From NCBI GenBank assembly GCA_045106175.1, contig JBGCEF010000016.1:1-33958 (forward strand): a stretch of 33,958 nt of DNA. Direction: 5' to 3'. The stretch is from TMED27 sp045106175 (GTDB lineage Bacteria > Pseudomonadota > Alphaproteobacteria > Micavibrionales > Micavibrionaceae). Positions 12,319-20,707 of this stretch are shown in pieces. The notes beneath the pieces were generated by a model. It searched no databases and was not told where the DNA came from. It saw nothing but the letters and a program-made list of their open reading frames with translations. Position 1 is the stretch's first letter. Each line of letters opens with the position of its first letter. The position numbers and the translations under genes are program-made.

Positions 12319-14754
12319 TTATAGTTGAGAGTTTTGGTTTAAATCATTTAGAGCTCTTGTGATTTTAGATATTTGGCTTTCATTAGTGATTTTCTTATTA
12401 TTTTTGTCGGTTACGTAGAATACATCTATCGCTTTTAACCCTAATGTTCCAATTTTGGCGTGTTTAATCATTAAGCCTTCGTTATTTATTATGCTTGCTA
12501 CATCGAATAGCAGGCCTTGTCTGTCTCTTGCATAAAATTCTATGTAGGTGGCATCTTTGCTAACATTGTTATTGATAATCACGCCGTGAGGCACATCAAA
12601 TACTAACTCTTTTGTTTTTGGGGATTTGATTGTTTTTGCGACATCTTTGTTGAGGTCTTTTGGTGTTTTTAGTGCTTTTAAAATTGCGTCTTTAATATCG
12701 TTTAGTCGATGTGTTTTGGTAACGGGCTGTTGGCTTGTGTTTTGAATTGTAAAAGTATCCTCAGCGATTTCATTATTGTGGGTTTGAATTCTAGCTTCGA
12801 TGACGTTGACATTTGATGCTGTTAGGGCGCCACTTAAAATGGTGAATAGTCCGGCTTTATCTTTTGTTGTGATTTTAACATCTGTGGCGTTTTTTTTATT
12901 ATTTTGTGTGAATTCTATATCTGCGACAGGGTTTATTAATTCAGGGACTTTCAGTTTGTTGTTTTGTTGTGTGGTTATTTTACCAGACAGACGATTTTCC
13001 GCCATGGTGTAAAGTTCTGTGATGAGGGAGTCTTTCCAGCTTGTCCAGCGTTCGGGGCCGACAGCCATAATGTCGCATGTTGTTAGGATTGTAAGGAGTT
13101 TGAGGCGTTCAAGGTCATGTATACGAAAAAGAAAGTCTTCGAGGGTTTTTGTGTCTTCTAAATCTCGTTTAAAAGCAATTTCAGACATGAAAAGATGTTC
13201 GAAAATTAGCCATGAGACTAAGCGCGTGCCTTTGTCGCTTAATGTGAAGCGTGGGGCTAATTTTAAGGCTAATTCTGCGCCTAAGGTTGAGTGGTCTTCC
13301 CCTTTCTTTTTTCCTTCGCGCCCTTTGCATATGTCATGAAGCAATATAGCAACATAAAGTGTTTTTCGATTGTCGATTGTTTTGATAAGTTTGCTAGCTA
13401 AAGGGGCTTGTTGTTTCAGGTCTCCTTTTTCTAATTTATGCATAATACGTACGGCATTTAATGTATGTTCATCAACGGTGTAAACGTGATATCGGTCAAA
13501 TTGCATGAGACCTTTAATCTTTTGAAGTTCGGGTATGAATTTTTCTAAAACCCCCGCTTCATTCATTCGGCTTAATGTAAGGGCCGCGTTTTTGTGATCG
13601 GTGAGGATATCCAAAAAAAGTGTATTGGCTTGTTTACTGTTTTGGAGCTTTTTATCGATTAATTTTAAATTACGACGGATTTTCTGTAGGGCTTTTGGGT
13701 GGAGGTCTAGATCGTGTTGTTGTGAAAGCCTAAACAACCTTAAAATCTGAAATGGGTCATCTTTTAGCTTTTGATTTCTTTTGAAATTCAAACGGTTATT
13801 GACGATGTCAAAGCCTTCTAGCGTTTTGGATTTATCTTTAACGATTTGTGATTTTCGGTTTTCGCTTTCTTCTATGGCGGCGACGATTATGCGTGTTAAA
13901 TCTCCGATATCTTTTGACACTAGAAAGTAGTGTTTCATGAAACGTTCAACGGCTTTGCTGTTATCGCGGTGTTGATAGTTTAAGCGTTCAGCGATTTGGG
14001 GTTGAATGTCGAAATGGATGCGTTCTTCTGCGCGTCCGGCGATATCGTGGAGGTGACAGCGAACTGTCAAAAGAAAGTCATGGGCTTTTTCAATGCGTGT
14101 TTGCTCACTGGATTTGATGATTTTCTGATTTTTAAGAGATTCTGGGGTGTTAGCATTATATATGACGTTTGAAATCCAGAATAATGTTTGGTAATCACGA
14201 AGCCCGCCTTTGCCATCTTTAATGTTGGGTTCTAATACGTAGCGTGAGTCCCCTAAGCGCTTATGTCTTATATCGCGCTCATTTAGTTTGCCTTTAACGT
14301 ACGTCTTTTTTGTTTTTTGTTTGAGGCTTTTTTCTAAAGCTATTTCAAACTGTTCGAAGAGTTTTTTGTTACCGCTTATCAGGCGGGCATCAAGGAGGGA
14401 TGATAAGACCTTAGCGTCTTCATGGGCGACTGTGGTGCATTCTTTGATGGTGCGAATGGCGTGTCCGATTTTAATTTTGGAGTCCCAGATATTGTAGAGG
14501 AAGTTTTCAATATTGTTATGGATGGTTGAGGAGGCTTTATTTGGTGTTAAAAACAAGAGGTCAATATCGGAATAAGGGCATAATTCTTCGCGGCCATAAC
14601 CGCCCGTTGCAATCACACAGACGTCTTTGCTGATGTCTTTTGTGAGTTGTGTAAGGTGTTTATCCATAGCCTGACTGTGCAGAAGACAGAATTCACGGCC
14701 GTTTATTTTATTGTGACGAAGATCTTTAAGCGCGTTTTCGACATGGATTTGCAT
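12319..14754 (-). CDS. glnD: PII uridylyltransferase / uridylyl-removing enzyme
   Basis: 811 aa, the nitrogen-status sensor that adds or removes UMP on PII proteins in response to glutamine. The nucleotidyltransferase motif is GGYGREELCPYSDIDLL (51-67), with the catalytic D63 and D65. An HD hydrolase domain has LLHDICKG at about 471-478. Two C-terminal ACT domains (about 635-700 and 740-805) bind glutamine, visible as TTKDKAGLFTILSG and YARDRQGLLFDVAS. The protein is shorter than many alphaproteobacterial GlnD proteins, which often exceed 900 aa, but all domains are present. It begins one nucleotide after the mutS stop, so it is co-translated with mutS. Confidence 0.96.
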   Translation of the reverse strand: MQIHVENALKDLRHNKINGREFCLLHSQAMDKHLTQLTKDISKDVCVIATGGYGREELCPYSDIDLLFLTPNKASSTIHNNIENFLYNIWDSKIKIGHAIRTIKECTTVAHEDAKVLSSLLDARLISGNKKLFEQFEIALEKSLKQKTKKTYVKGKLNERDIRHKRLGDSRYVLEPNIKDGKGGLRDYQTLFWISNVIYNANTPESLKNQKIIKSSEQTRIEKAHDFLLTVRCHLHDIAGRAEERIHFDIQPQIAERLNYQHRDNSKAVERFMKHYFLVSKDIGDLTRIIVAAIEESENRKSQIVKDKSKTLEGFDIVNNRLNFKRNQKLKDDPFQILRLFRLSQQHDLDLHPKALQKIRRNLKLIDKKLQNSKQANTLFLDILTDHKNAALTLSRMNEAGVLEKFIPELQKIKGLMQFDRYHVYTVDEHTLNAVRIMHKLEKGDLKQQAPLASKLIKTIDNRKTLYVAILLHDICKGREGKKKGEDHSTLGAELALKLAPRFTLSDKGTRLVSWLIFEHLFMSEIAFKRDLEDTKTLEDFLFRIHDLERLKLLTILTTCDIMAVGPERWTSWKDSLITELYTMAENRLSGKITTQQNNKLKVPELINPVADIEFTQNNKKNATDVKITTKDKAGLFTILSGALTASNVNVIEARIQTHNNEIAEDTFTIQNTSQQPVTKTHRLNDIKDAILKALKTPKDLNKDVAKTIKSPKTKELVFDVPHGVIINNNVSKDATYIEFYARDRQGLLFDVASIINNEGLMIKHAKIGTLGLKAIDVFYVTDKNNKKITNESQISKITRALNDLNQNSQL

Positions 14755-14755
14755 G

Positions 14756-17449
14756 TTAGCTGTCTTTTGCGATGTGTTTGAGACTGTAGATTAGGTCAAG
14801 TGCATCACGTGGGGATAGCGTATCAGGGTCAATGTCATTGACGGCCTCTAACAGGGCGGCGCTTTCAGGAGATGATGTTTGCGGTGCGACAGATGAGAAT
14901 AGGGGTAGATCATCGGCCAGTTTTGCGAGGTGGCCGGACTGTTCGCCTGTTTGAAGCAGTTCTAATATTGTGCTTGCACGTTTGATGACGGTATCTGGAA
15001 GTCCTGCGAGCTTTGCAACATGAATTCCGTATGAGCGATCTGCTGCGCCTTTGGTGACTTGGTGCATGAAAATGATGTCACCTTTCCATTCTTTAACCGC
15101 CATCGAATAACACGCAAGATAGTTAAGCTTTGATGTTAGCGCTGTTAACTCATGGTAATGGGTTGCAAAGATTGAGCGGCACTGATTGATTTCATGAAGG
15201 TTTTCAACGCAGGCCCATGCAATGGAAAGGCCGTCGAATGTTGCAGTTCCTCGTCCAATTTCATCAAGTATAACTAATGACTTTTCAGTGGCTTGGTTAA
15301 GAATTGTCGCAGTTTCAACCATTTCTACCATGAATGTGGAGCGCCCACGAGCAAGATCATCTGAGGCGCCAACACGTGAGAAAACACGATCAACGATTCC
15401 AATATGTGCGGATTTAGCCGGAACGAAAGAGCCGATTTGTGCAAGGATTGCGATCAGTGCATTTTGGCGCAAATATGTCGACTTACCTGCCATGTTAGGT
15501 CCGGTTAAAAGCCAGAGACGCTGTTTTTCGGATAAGTTACAGTCGTTGGGTATAAAATTATTTGACGTTTTCTTTAGTGCGCTTTCAACGACGGGGTGAC
15601 GTCCGCCTTGGATTGAGAAATTTTGTGATGTGTCGATCTTAGGGCGGGTATATTGCATATTGATGGCGAGGGTTGTAAGCCCGCAGGTGCAATCAATTTC
15701 TGCGATTGCGCGTGCGCGTGACCCGATATCGGGTGCATAAGCGATGCATGCATCGACTAGTTTGCCGAAGATTTCAAGCTCTAGGGCTCTTGCTTTTTCG
15801 CCTGCGCTTGTGATGTCGCGTTCTAATTCCGTGAGCTCAGGGGTTGTGAAGCGTGCAGCATTTGCCATCGTCTGACGATGGATAAAATCAGTGTTGCTCA
15901 TCATCGTATCGGCATGTTTGCTTGTGACTTCGATGAAATAGCCAAGGACGTTATTAAATTTTATTTTGAGCGTATCGATGCTTGTTTTTGATTGATAATC
16001 GCTTTGAAGTTTTGCGATCACCTGTCGGCTTTGGTGTTTGAGAGTTTTTAGTTCGTCGAGGCGCCTATCATAGCCCGTTGCGATAAAGCCACCATCACGG
16101 GCAAGGGCGGGGCAGTCATTATCGATGGCTTTCATTAAAGTATCTTGAAAATCATCGAGGTGAGCTAAGGATTTTAGGTGTTCGAGTGTATCATCGAAGA
16201 TAATGCGAGCGGTTTCGTTGTTTTGTAATGCGCTTCGAATATGTTCGGTGTGTTTTAATCCATCACGGATCATCAAAAAGTCACGTGGTCCGCCTCTGCC
16301 GATGGTTAATCTTGATAAACAGCGTTCCATGTCAGGGATGGATTTTAGTATGTCGCGCAAAACATCGTTGAAATTTGGGGCACTTGCAAGGCATTCGATG
16401 CGGTCTAAGCGTCTGTTAATGGATGTAATATCCGTGAGGGGTGCGGCTAAGTATGATTGAAGTAAGCGCGCGCCAGGACCCGTTATTGTTTTATCGATAC
16501 AATCGAGAAGGCTGCCTTTTCTGGAGCCTGCAAGTGTTTTTGTTATTTCAAGATTAGCGCGTGTTGCCGCGTCTATTCCCATTGTGTGGTTGCTTGCGAC
16601 TTGTTTTGGTTTTTCCAAATAGGGCATTTTGCCAATTTGTGTGCGTTCGATGTAATCAATAAGTGCGCCTGCAGCGGCGATCTCTGCGCGAGAGAATGCG
16701 CCGTATGATTCCAGTGTGTCTACGCCGAATAATTTTTCTAGGCGTTTTTTTGCATTATCAGGGTTGAAGGTTGATTGTGGTTGAATAGTTTTGTGTGGAA
16801 GTTCAGTGAGTTGATCTTGGAGACGATCAGATAAGAGTGTCTCTCTTGCGTCGATTGCGCTGACGGCGGCGTTAATGTTTTTCTTTGCGATGCTTTGCAC
16901 CGAGAATGCACCTGTTGAGAGTTCAATCCATGCGAGACCATATTGTCCACCAAGTTCTGTGATTGCGCTAAGGTAATTATTTTCCCGGGCATTTAAAAGT
17001 GTATCTTCGGTTAATGTTCCTTGTGTCACTAAACGTACAACATCGCGATTAACGAGAGCTTTTGAAGTGGGGCGGCCTTCTGCCTTTGCGCGGGCTTTTG
17101 CTTGGGTGGGGGTTTCGGTTTGTTCGCATATGGCTACTTTAAAACCTGCGCGGATGAGCTTTGCGAGATAGGGTTCGTAAGCATGGAAGGGGACGCCGCA
17201 CATAGGTGTGTCTTGTCCATCTTTTTTGCCGCGTTTTGTGAGCGTGATATCGAGCGTTTCGGATGCTTTAATCGCGTCTTCATTAAAGAGTTCGTAAAAA
17301 TCGCCCATGCGGTAAAAAAGGAGGGCATCGGGATAGCGGTCTTTGATGGAGAGATATTGGGCCATCATAGGGGTGTGACCTTGCGCGATGTAATGATCGG
17401 CAGAGTTTGAAGCGGTGACTTCCGTTTCTTTTAACGCAGCATGAGACAT
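14756..17449 (-). CDS. mutS: DNA mismatch repair protein MutS
   Basis: 897 aa, full length. The mismatch-reading Phe-x-Glu motif is F51-Y52-E53 in RMGDFYELF. Walker A is TGPNMAGKSTYLRQ (about 645-660), followed by the signature SRVGASDDLARGRSTFMVEM, then VILDEIGRGTATFDG (Walker B) and the ATHYHEL histidine switch. The C-terminal tail ends in a short helical segment, as in proteins that form tetramers. It is the fourth gene of coaC-coaB-dut-mutS-glnD; 74 nt (17450-17523) separate it from dut, enough for regulation but without a clear promoter. MutL is not in the window. Confidence 0.97.
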   Translation of the reverse strand: MSHAALKETEVTASNSADHYIAQGHTPMMAQYLSIKDRYPDALLFYRMGDFYELFNEDAIKASETLDITLTKRGKKDGQDTPMCGVPFHAYEPYLAKLIRAGFKVAICEQTETPTQAKARAKAEGRPTSKALVNRDVVRLVTQGTLTEDTLLNARENNYLSAITELGGQYGLAWIELSTGAFSVQSIAKKNINAAVSAIDARETLLSDRLQDQLTELPHKTIQPQSTFNPDNAKKRLEKLFGVDTLESYGAFSRAEIAAAGALIDYIERTQIGKMPYLEKPKQVASNHTMGIDAATRANLEITKTLAGSRKGSLLDCIDKTITGPGARLLQSYLAAPLTDITSINRRLDRIECLASAPNFNDVLRDILKSIPDMERCLSRLTIGRGGPRDFLMIRDGLKHTEHIRSALQNNETARIIFDDTLEHLKSLAHLDDFQDTLMKAIDNDCPALARDGGFIATGYDRRLDELKTLKHQSRQVIAKLQSDYQSKTSIDTLKIKFNNVLGYFIEVTSKHADTMMSNTDFIHRQTMANAARFTTPELTELERDITSAGEKARALELEIFGKLVDACIAYAPDIGSRARAIAEIDCTCGLTTLAINMQYTRPKIDTSQNFSIQGGRHPVVESALKKTSNNFIPNDCNLSEKQRLWLLTGPNMAGKSTYLRQNALIAILAQIGSFVPAKSAHIGIVDRVFSRVGASDDLARGRSTFMVEMVETATILNQATEKSLVILDEIGRGTATFDGLSIAWACVENLHEINQCRSIFATHYHELTALTSKLNYLACYSMAVKEWKGDIIFMHQVTKGAADRSYGIHVAKLAGLPDTVIKRASTILELLQTGEQSGHLAKLADDLPLFSSVAPQTSSPESAALLEAVNDIDPDTLSPRDALDLIYSLKHIAKDS

Positions 17450-17523
17450 ATTTAAACGTTAGCCATCAACGATGCCTAGGTCACGTATAAAGTGGAATAT
17501 GAAGGTGTTGTTTTGTGGATTTA

Positions 17524-17976
17524 CTATTCAGTGCCCGTTGAGCCGAAGCCGCCTTCACCGCGATCTGTTTCTTCAAGGTCACTGACAATTTCCCAGCCTA
17601 CGGTTTCATAACGTTCTACAACCATTTGGGCGATACGCATGCCGCGTTCGATGGTGAAAGAATTTTGCCCATGATTGATAAGGATCACTTTGATTTCGCC
17701 GCGATAATCGGCGTCGATCGTGCCGGGGGAGTTGAGTACAGTGATTCCGTGTTTTACGGCCAGGCCGGATCTGGGGCGAATCTGTGCCTCATAGCCATTT
17801 GGTAATGCGATTGATAAGCCTGTGGGGATGAGAGCGCGATCACCTGCTCCTAGTTCGATGGCTTCTTCGAGGGCTGCAGATAAATCCATGCCTGCAGATT
17901 TTTCGGTCGCATATGTGGGAAGTTGAAGTCCTACGGCGTGTTCTAAAGGGAGGAGTTTGACTTTAACAGCTGACAT
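17524..17976 (-). CDS. dut: dUTP diphosphatase
   Basis: 150 aa, homotrimeric dUTPase that hydrolyses dUTP to dUMP and keeps uracil out of DNA. All five motifs are visible: SAGMDLSA (27-34), PRSGLAVKHGI (68-78), GTIDADYRGE (85-94), ERGMRIAQMV (110-119) and the C-terminal R139-GEGGFGSTG that closes over the active site. The ATG follows the coaB stop without a gap (TAAATG), with AAGGAA in the coaB end as Shine-Dalgarno. The dfp/coaBC-dut order is conserved in many Proteobacteria. Confidence 0.97.
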   Translation of the reverse strand: MSAVKVKLLPLEHAVGLQLPTYATEKSAGMDLSAALEEAIELGAGDRALIPTGLSIALPNGYEAQIRPRSGLAVKHGITVLNSPGTIDADYRGEIKVILINHGQNSFTIERGMRIAQMVVERYETVGWEIVSDLEETDRGEGGFGSTGTE

Positions 17977-18594
17977 TTACATGTTTTCCTTGATTTTTTG
18001 GGCTAATTTTTCAGCAATTTCAATTTTGCTCATGACTTGCCAATCTTGTTGCTCGTCTTCGCCTATAAGATAAACGTGATTCTTATCGTTACCAAACACA
18101 TTTTCAGAGACATCATTAGCCAAGATCCAATCGCAATTTTTTTTCTGGCGTTTCTTTTTCGCGTTTTCTAATAAGTTTTGTGTTTCCGCGGCAAAACCTA
18201 TGACGAGTTTAGGGCGGTTTTTTGATGTTGCTATTGTTTTTAGGATATCGGGGTTTTCTTCGAAGGTAAGGTTTAAGCTGCCGCCATCTTTTTTGATTTT
18301 TTGGTCTTGGTATACAGGGGCCCAGTCCGCAACGGCCGCGCAGAAAATAGCGACGTCCACGGGGAGTGCTTTTTGAACCTTGTTGAGCATCTCTTTTGCC
18401 GTTTCAATGCGGGTCATGTTTACGCCGTTAATGTTGGGTAAATTGGTTGGGCCAGAAATTAATTCTACGTCAAATCCGTTTTCTGATAGCGCTTTAGCGA
18501 TGGCGTAACCTTGTTTTCCGGATGATCGATTGCCGATGAAGCGAACAGGGTCAATAGGTTCAAATGTGGGGCCGGCCGTTACAAGGGCTTTCAT
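17977..18594 (-). CDS. coaB: Phosphopantothenate-cysteine ligase, stand-alone CoaB
   Basis: 205 aa. Joins 4'-phosphopantothenate and cysteine in coenzyme A synthesis. TAGPTFEPIDPVRFIGNRSSGKQG spans residues 6-29 and is the signature at the start of the CoaB half of the usual fused CoaBC. VIGFAAET and the DWILANDVS segment (residues about 140-165) are also typical, with a KK-rich nucleotide/phosphate region between them. In most bacteria this is the C-terminal half of one protein; here it has its own ATG, 50 nt after the coaC stop, with GAGAAG as Shine-Dalgarno. There is no broken linker between the halves, so the split looks real. Confidence 0.92.
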   Translation of the reverse strand: MKALVTAGPTFEPIDPVRFIGNRSSGKQGYAIAKALSENGFDVELISGPTNLPNINGVNMTRIETAKEMLNKVQKALPVDVAIFCAAVADWAPVYQDQKIKKDGGSLNLTFEENPDILKTIATSKNRPKLVIGFAAETQNLLENAKKKRQKKNCDWILANDVSENVFGNDKNHVYLIGEDEQQDWQVMSKIEIAEKLAQKIKENM

Positions 18595-18644
18595 TGCGTC
18601 TTCTCGTTGTTATGCATTGTGGTTCGCATCTTTGGCTTAAAAGG

Positions 18645-19205
18645 TTACTTTAATAAATCAGCAGCAGCTTCAAAAATATGTTCAGGTTCGCTCATGCGGC
18701 CTAATCCTTCTTCGTTACATGCCATGCTGCCATGTTCTGGGCCGACCATGTCTATGCCTCTTGCTTTTAGCGTTTTTATATTGTCTTGGGTTGCGGGGTT
18801 TTTCCACATTGCGTGGTTCATAGTAGGGGCCAGTAGAACAGGTGTGTCATCGTTGGCGAGCAGGGCGGTTGTTGCAAGGTCGGGTGCTAGGCCATTTGCG
18901 ATTTGTGCGATGATATTGGCGCTTGCCGGGGCGATTATGATGAGGTCAGCTTCACGGGATAACCGTATATGGCCCATTTCGGTTTCGTTCTTTAGAGACC
19001 ATAGGTCGGAGTAAACGGGTTCTTCGCAGAGTGCGGAGACGCTTAAGGGTGTTACAAATTGTTTGCCGCCATCGGTTAAGATGCAGCGCACTTTGCAGGA
19101 TGATTTTTTAAAAAGTCTTATCAGTTCTAGTGATTTGTAAGCTGCGATGCCGCCACTAATGATGAGAAGGATGGATTTGTTATTTAATGTATTGTTCATA
19201 CGCAT
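18645..19205 (-). CDS. coaC: Phosphopantothenoylcysteine decarboxylase, stand-alone CoaC
   Basis: 186 aa, an FMN-dependent HFCD-family enzyme that decarboxylates phosphopantothenoylcysteine. ISGGIAAYKS (16-25) is the FMN loop, H79 in EMGHIRLS the catalytic histidine, PTMNHAMW (127-134) the PxMNxxMW substrate motif, and C163 in ACNEEGLGRM the catalytic cysteine on the flap. It ends where a fused CoaBC would continue into its linker. M1 and M3 (19199) are both possible starts, and neither has a strong Shine-Dalgarno. It is the first gene of the coaC-coaB-dut-mutS-glnD run and sits behind a terminator. Confidence 0.92.
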   Translation of the reverse strand: MRMNNTLNNKSILLIISGGIAAYKSLELIRLFKKSSCKVRCILTDGGKQFVTPLSVSALCEEPVYSDLWSLKNETEMGHIRLSREADLIIIAPASANIIAQIANGLAPDLATTALLANDDTPVLLAPTMNHAMWKNPATQDNIKTLKARGIDMVGPEHGSMACNEEGLGRMSEPEHIFEAAADLLK

Positions 19206-19216
19206 GCTTATAAAAC

Positions 19217-19248
19217 AAAAGCCCCGCTTATGGAAGCGAGGCTTTTTT
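19217..19248 (-). terminator. Intrinsic terminator after LEA-like gene
   Basis: A 13-position stem with one mismatch (19217-19229 with 19234-19246) and a 4-nt loop. It reads AAAAGCC-C-CGCTT paired with AAGCG-A-GGCTTTT. It lies 20 nt beyond the stop of the LEA-like gene on the minus strand, where TTTTGTTTT follows the stem, and it separates that gene from coaC. The plus strand also carries a T tract. Confidence 0.8.
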
Positions 19249-19268
19249 CATTTGAAGGAATGAGGGTT

Positions 19269-19754
19269 TTACTCAGTCAATTCTTTTACTTTATTAAGAA
19301 GCTCTTCACCAGAAGCAGGTTCTGCTTCAGCCGCGGCTTCAGCTGCTGTATCTTTAGCGGCTTCAACGGCTGCTTCTTCTGCGCCTTCGGTTGTTGCACC
19401 TTCAACTGCGTTTGTCGCTGCCTCAACAGCATCGCTCGCCATGTCTTTTGTGCCTTCAACAGCGTCTGCTGCTGTTTCGGCTGTTGCATCATATGCTTCA
19501 GTTGCTGTTTCTGCAGCTGTTTCAGCGGCTGAACTTACGGCATCTGCTGCTTCGCTTGCGGCTTCTTTAGTTGCATTGGTAATGCTTGAAATGCCTTCGC
19601 TAATTGCGTTTGTGCTTTCGGTTCCTGCGGCGGGTTCAATATATGATACGCCGTTTTCGTTTCCTGAAATGTTGTTATAAATTGCAAAAATTGCAACCAA
19701 GCCTGCGGCAAGTACAACGCCTGAATATACGATAGATTTAGTAAAATTGTTCAT
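19269..19754 (-). CDS. Membrane-anchored Ala/Glu-rich (LEA-like) protein
   Basis: 161 aa. Residues 8-28 (IVYSGVVLAAGLVAIFAIYNN) form one membrane segment or anchor. From about 55 on, the sequence is low-complexity, with Ala, Glu, Thr and Asp in a loose 11-residue rhythm (for example EAASEAADAVSSAAETAAE and DAVEGTKDMASDAVEAATN). This pattern forms amphipathic or disordered helices and resembles group-3 LEA or apolipoprotein-like tails. AGAGGA lies about 10 nt before the ATG. The tail is probably periplasmic, but the topology is not settled. Composition alone cannot prove homology. It sits between ubiE and coaC, where many relatives have ubiB. Confidence 0.72.
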   Translation of the reverse strand: MNNFTKSIVYSGVVLAAGLVAIFAIYNNISGNENGVSYIEPAAGTESTNAISEGISSITNATKEAASEAADAVSSAAETAAETATEAYDATAETAADAVEGTKDMASDAVEAATNAVEGATTEGAEEAAVEAAKDTAAEAAAEAEPASGEELLNKVKELTE

Positions 19755-19832
19755 TAGAAATATTTCCTCTCAAGTTAATCCCTACAATATATGAATGCGC
19801 TAATCTGCGACGTCTGTAGGTGTTCTGTCAAT

Positions 19833-19862
19833 AAAAAAACGTAAGATATTGATTTATCTTAC
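19833..19862 (-). terminator. Intrinsic terminator after ubiE
   Basis: GTAAGATA (19841-19848) and TATCTTAC (19855-19862) form a perfect 8-bp stem with a 6-nt loop. On the minus strand a run of seven Ts (complement of 19833-19839) follows after one base. It lies 48 nt past the ubiE stop at 19910 and 79 nt before the LEA-like gene start, so it separates their transcripts. Confidence 0.8.
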
Positions 19863-19909
19863 TTATTCATATGTAAAATACAATGCAGTTTCTGTGCCAT
19901 TTTTCGTAA

Positions 19910-20659
19910 TTATGGCTTTATGCCTGAGTGAATTGCAACGATTCCCATACTCATATTAAGGAAGTTGGTTTTATTAAAGCCGGCTTCCTTAAGGCGTTTT
20001 TCAAGTTTTCTTTGATTGGGGAATTTGCGAATACTTTCAACAAGATACTGATAGCTTTCTTCGTCTTTTGTTATTGCTTTTCCTATTTTTGGTATGGCAT
20101 TGAAGGAATATAGATCATAGGCTTTTGCAAAGGTTGGGTTTTCAACTTGACTGAATTCTAAGCAGAAGAATTTTCCACCTGGTTTTAAGATGCGATAGGC
20201 TTCATTTAAAGCGTTATCTATGTGTGTTACGTTTCTTAGGCCGAAGGCGATTGTGTAGACGTCGAATTCATTGTCTTCGAAGGGAAGGTTTTCGGCGTTT
20301 CCAGATACCCAATCAAAGCTTTGAATCCAGCCTTTATCGATGGCACGATCACGGCCAACCTCAAGCATAGCGGGTGTGAGGTCGCAGATCGTGATATTAG
20401 CTTTTGGGCCCAGTCGTCTACGTAGACGGAATGCTATGTCGCCCGTACCACCAGCGACATCTAAGAATTTTTGGGATGGTTTGGGCCGTATCATGCGGAT
20501 TAAACGGTCTTTCCATATACGATGGAGCCCGCCAGACATAAGATCATTCATGATGTCGTATTTTATGGCGACGGAATCGAAAACACCATGGACAAGGTTT
20601 GTTTTTTCTTCCGGGGTCACGGTCTGTTCGCCAAATTGTGTGCGTTCCGGGTTTTGCAT
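19910..20659 (-). CDS. ubiE: Ubiquinone/menaquinone C-methyltransferase
   Basis: 249 aa from ATG 20659. SAM-dependent methyltransferase of the UbiE/COQ5 family, acting on the benzoquinol ring in ubiquinone synthesis. VAGGTGDIAFRL is the SAM-binding motif I; FDSVAIKYDIMNDLMSGGLHRIWK near the N-terminus spans the UbiE signature (more than 20 residues, positions about 26-49), and YTIAFGLRNVTH and KPGGKFFCLEFS follow. I chose ATG 20659 because AGAGGA lies 7 nt before it; an upstream ATG at 20683 would add 8 residues. It is divergent from murJ with only 48 bp between the starts. Whether it also makes menaquinone cannot be told from sequence. Confidence 0.95.
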   Translation of the reverse strand: MQNPERTQFGEQTVTPEEKTNLVHGVFDSVAIKYDIMNDLMSGGLHRIWKDRLIRMIRPKPSQKFLDVAGGTGDIAFRLRRRLGPKANITICDLTPAMLEVGRDRAIDKGWIQSFDWVSGNAENLPFEDNEFDVYTIAFGLRNVTHIDNALNEAYRILKPGGKFFCLEFSQVENPTFAKAYDLYSFNAIPKIGKAITKDEESYQYLVESIRKFPNQRKLEKRLKEAGFNKTNFLNMSMGIVAIHSGIKP

Positions 20660-20707
20660 GTTTTGATCCTCTTGTGATCGCATAAATTACACTGTATGTC
20701 CTAATGT

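Noticed and set aside
19200..19800. Plus-strand Cys/Phe-rich and Ala/Ser/Val-rich frames over the LEA-like gene
   Set aside because: The repeated GCT/GCA/GAA codons of the minus-strand gene keep other frames open; they lack starts with Shine-Dalgarno and mirror the repeat composition.
20660..20683. Upstream ATG 20683 for ubiE
   Set aside because: The ATG at 20659 has AGAGGA at 7 nt; the upstream one has no Shine-Dalgarno. It cannot be ruled out, but it adds nothing conserved.
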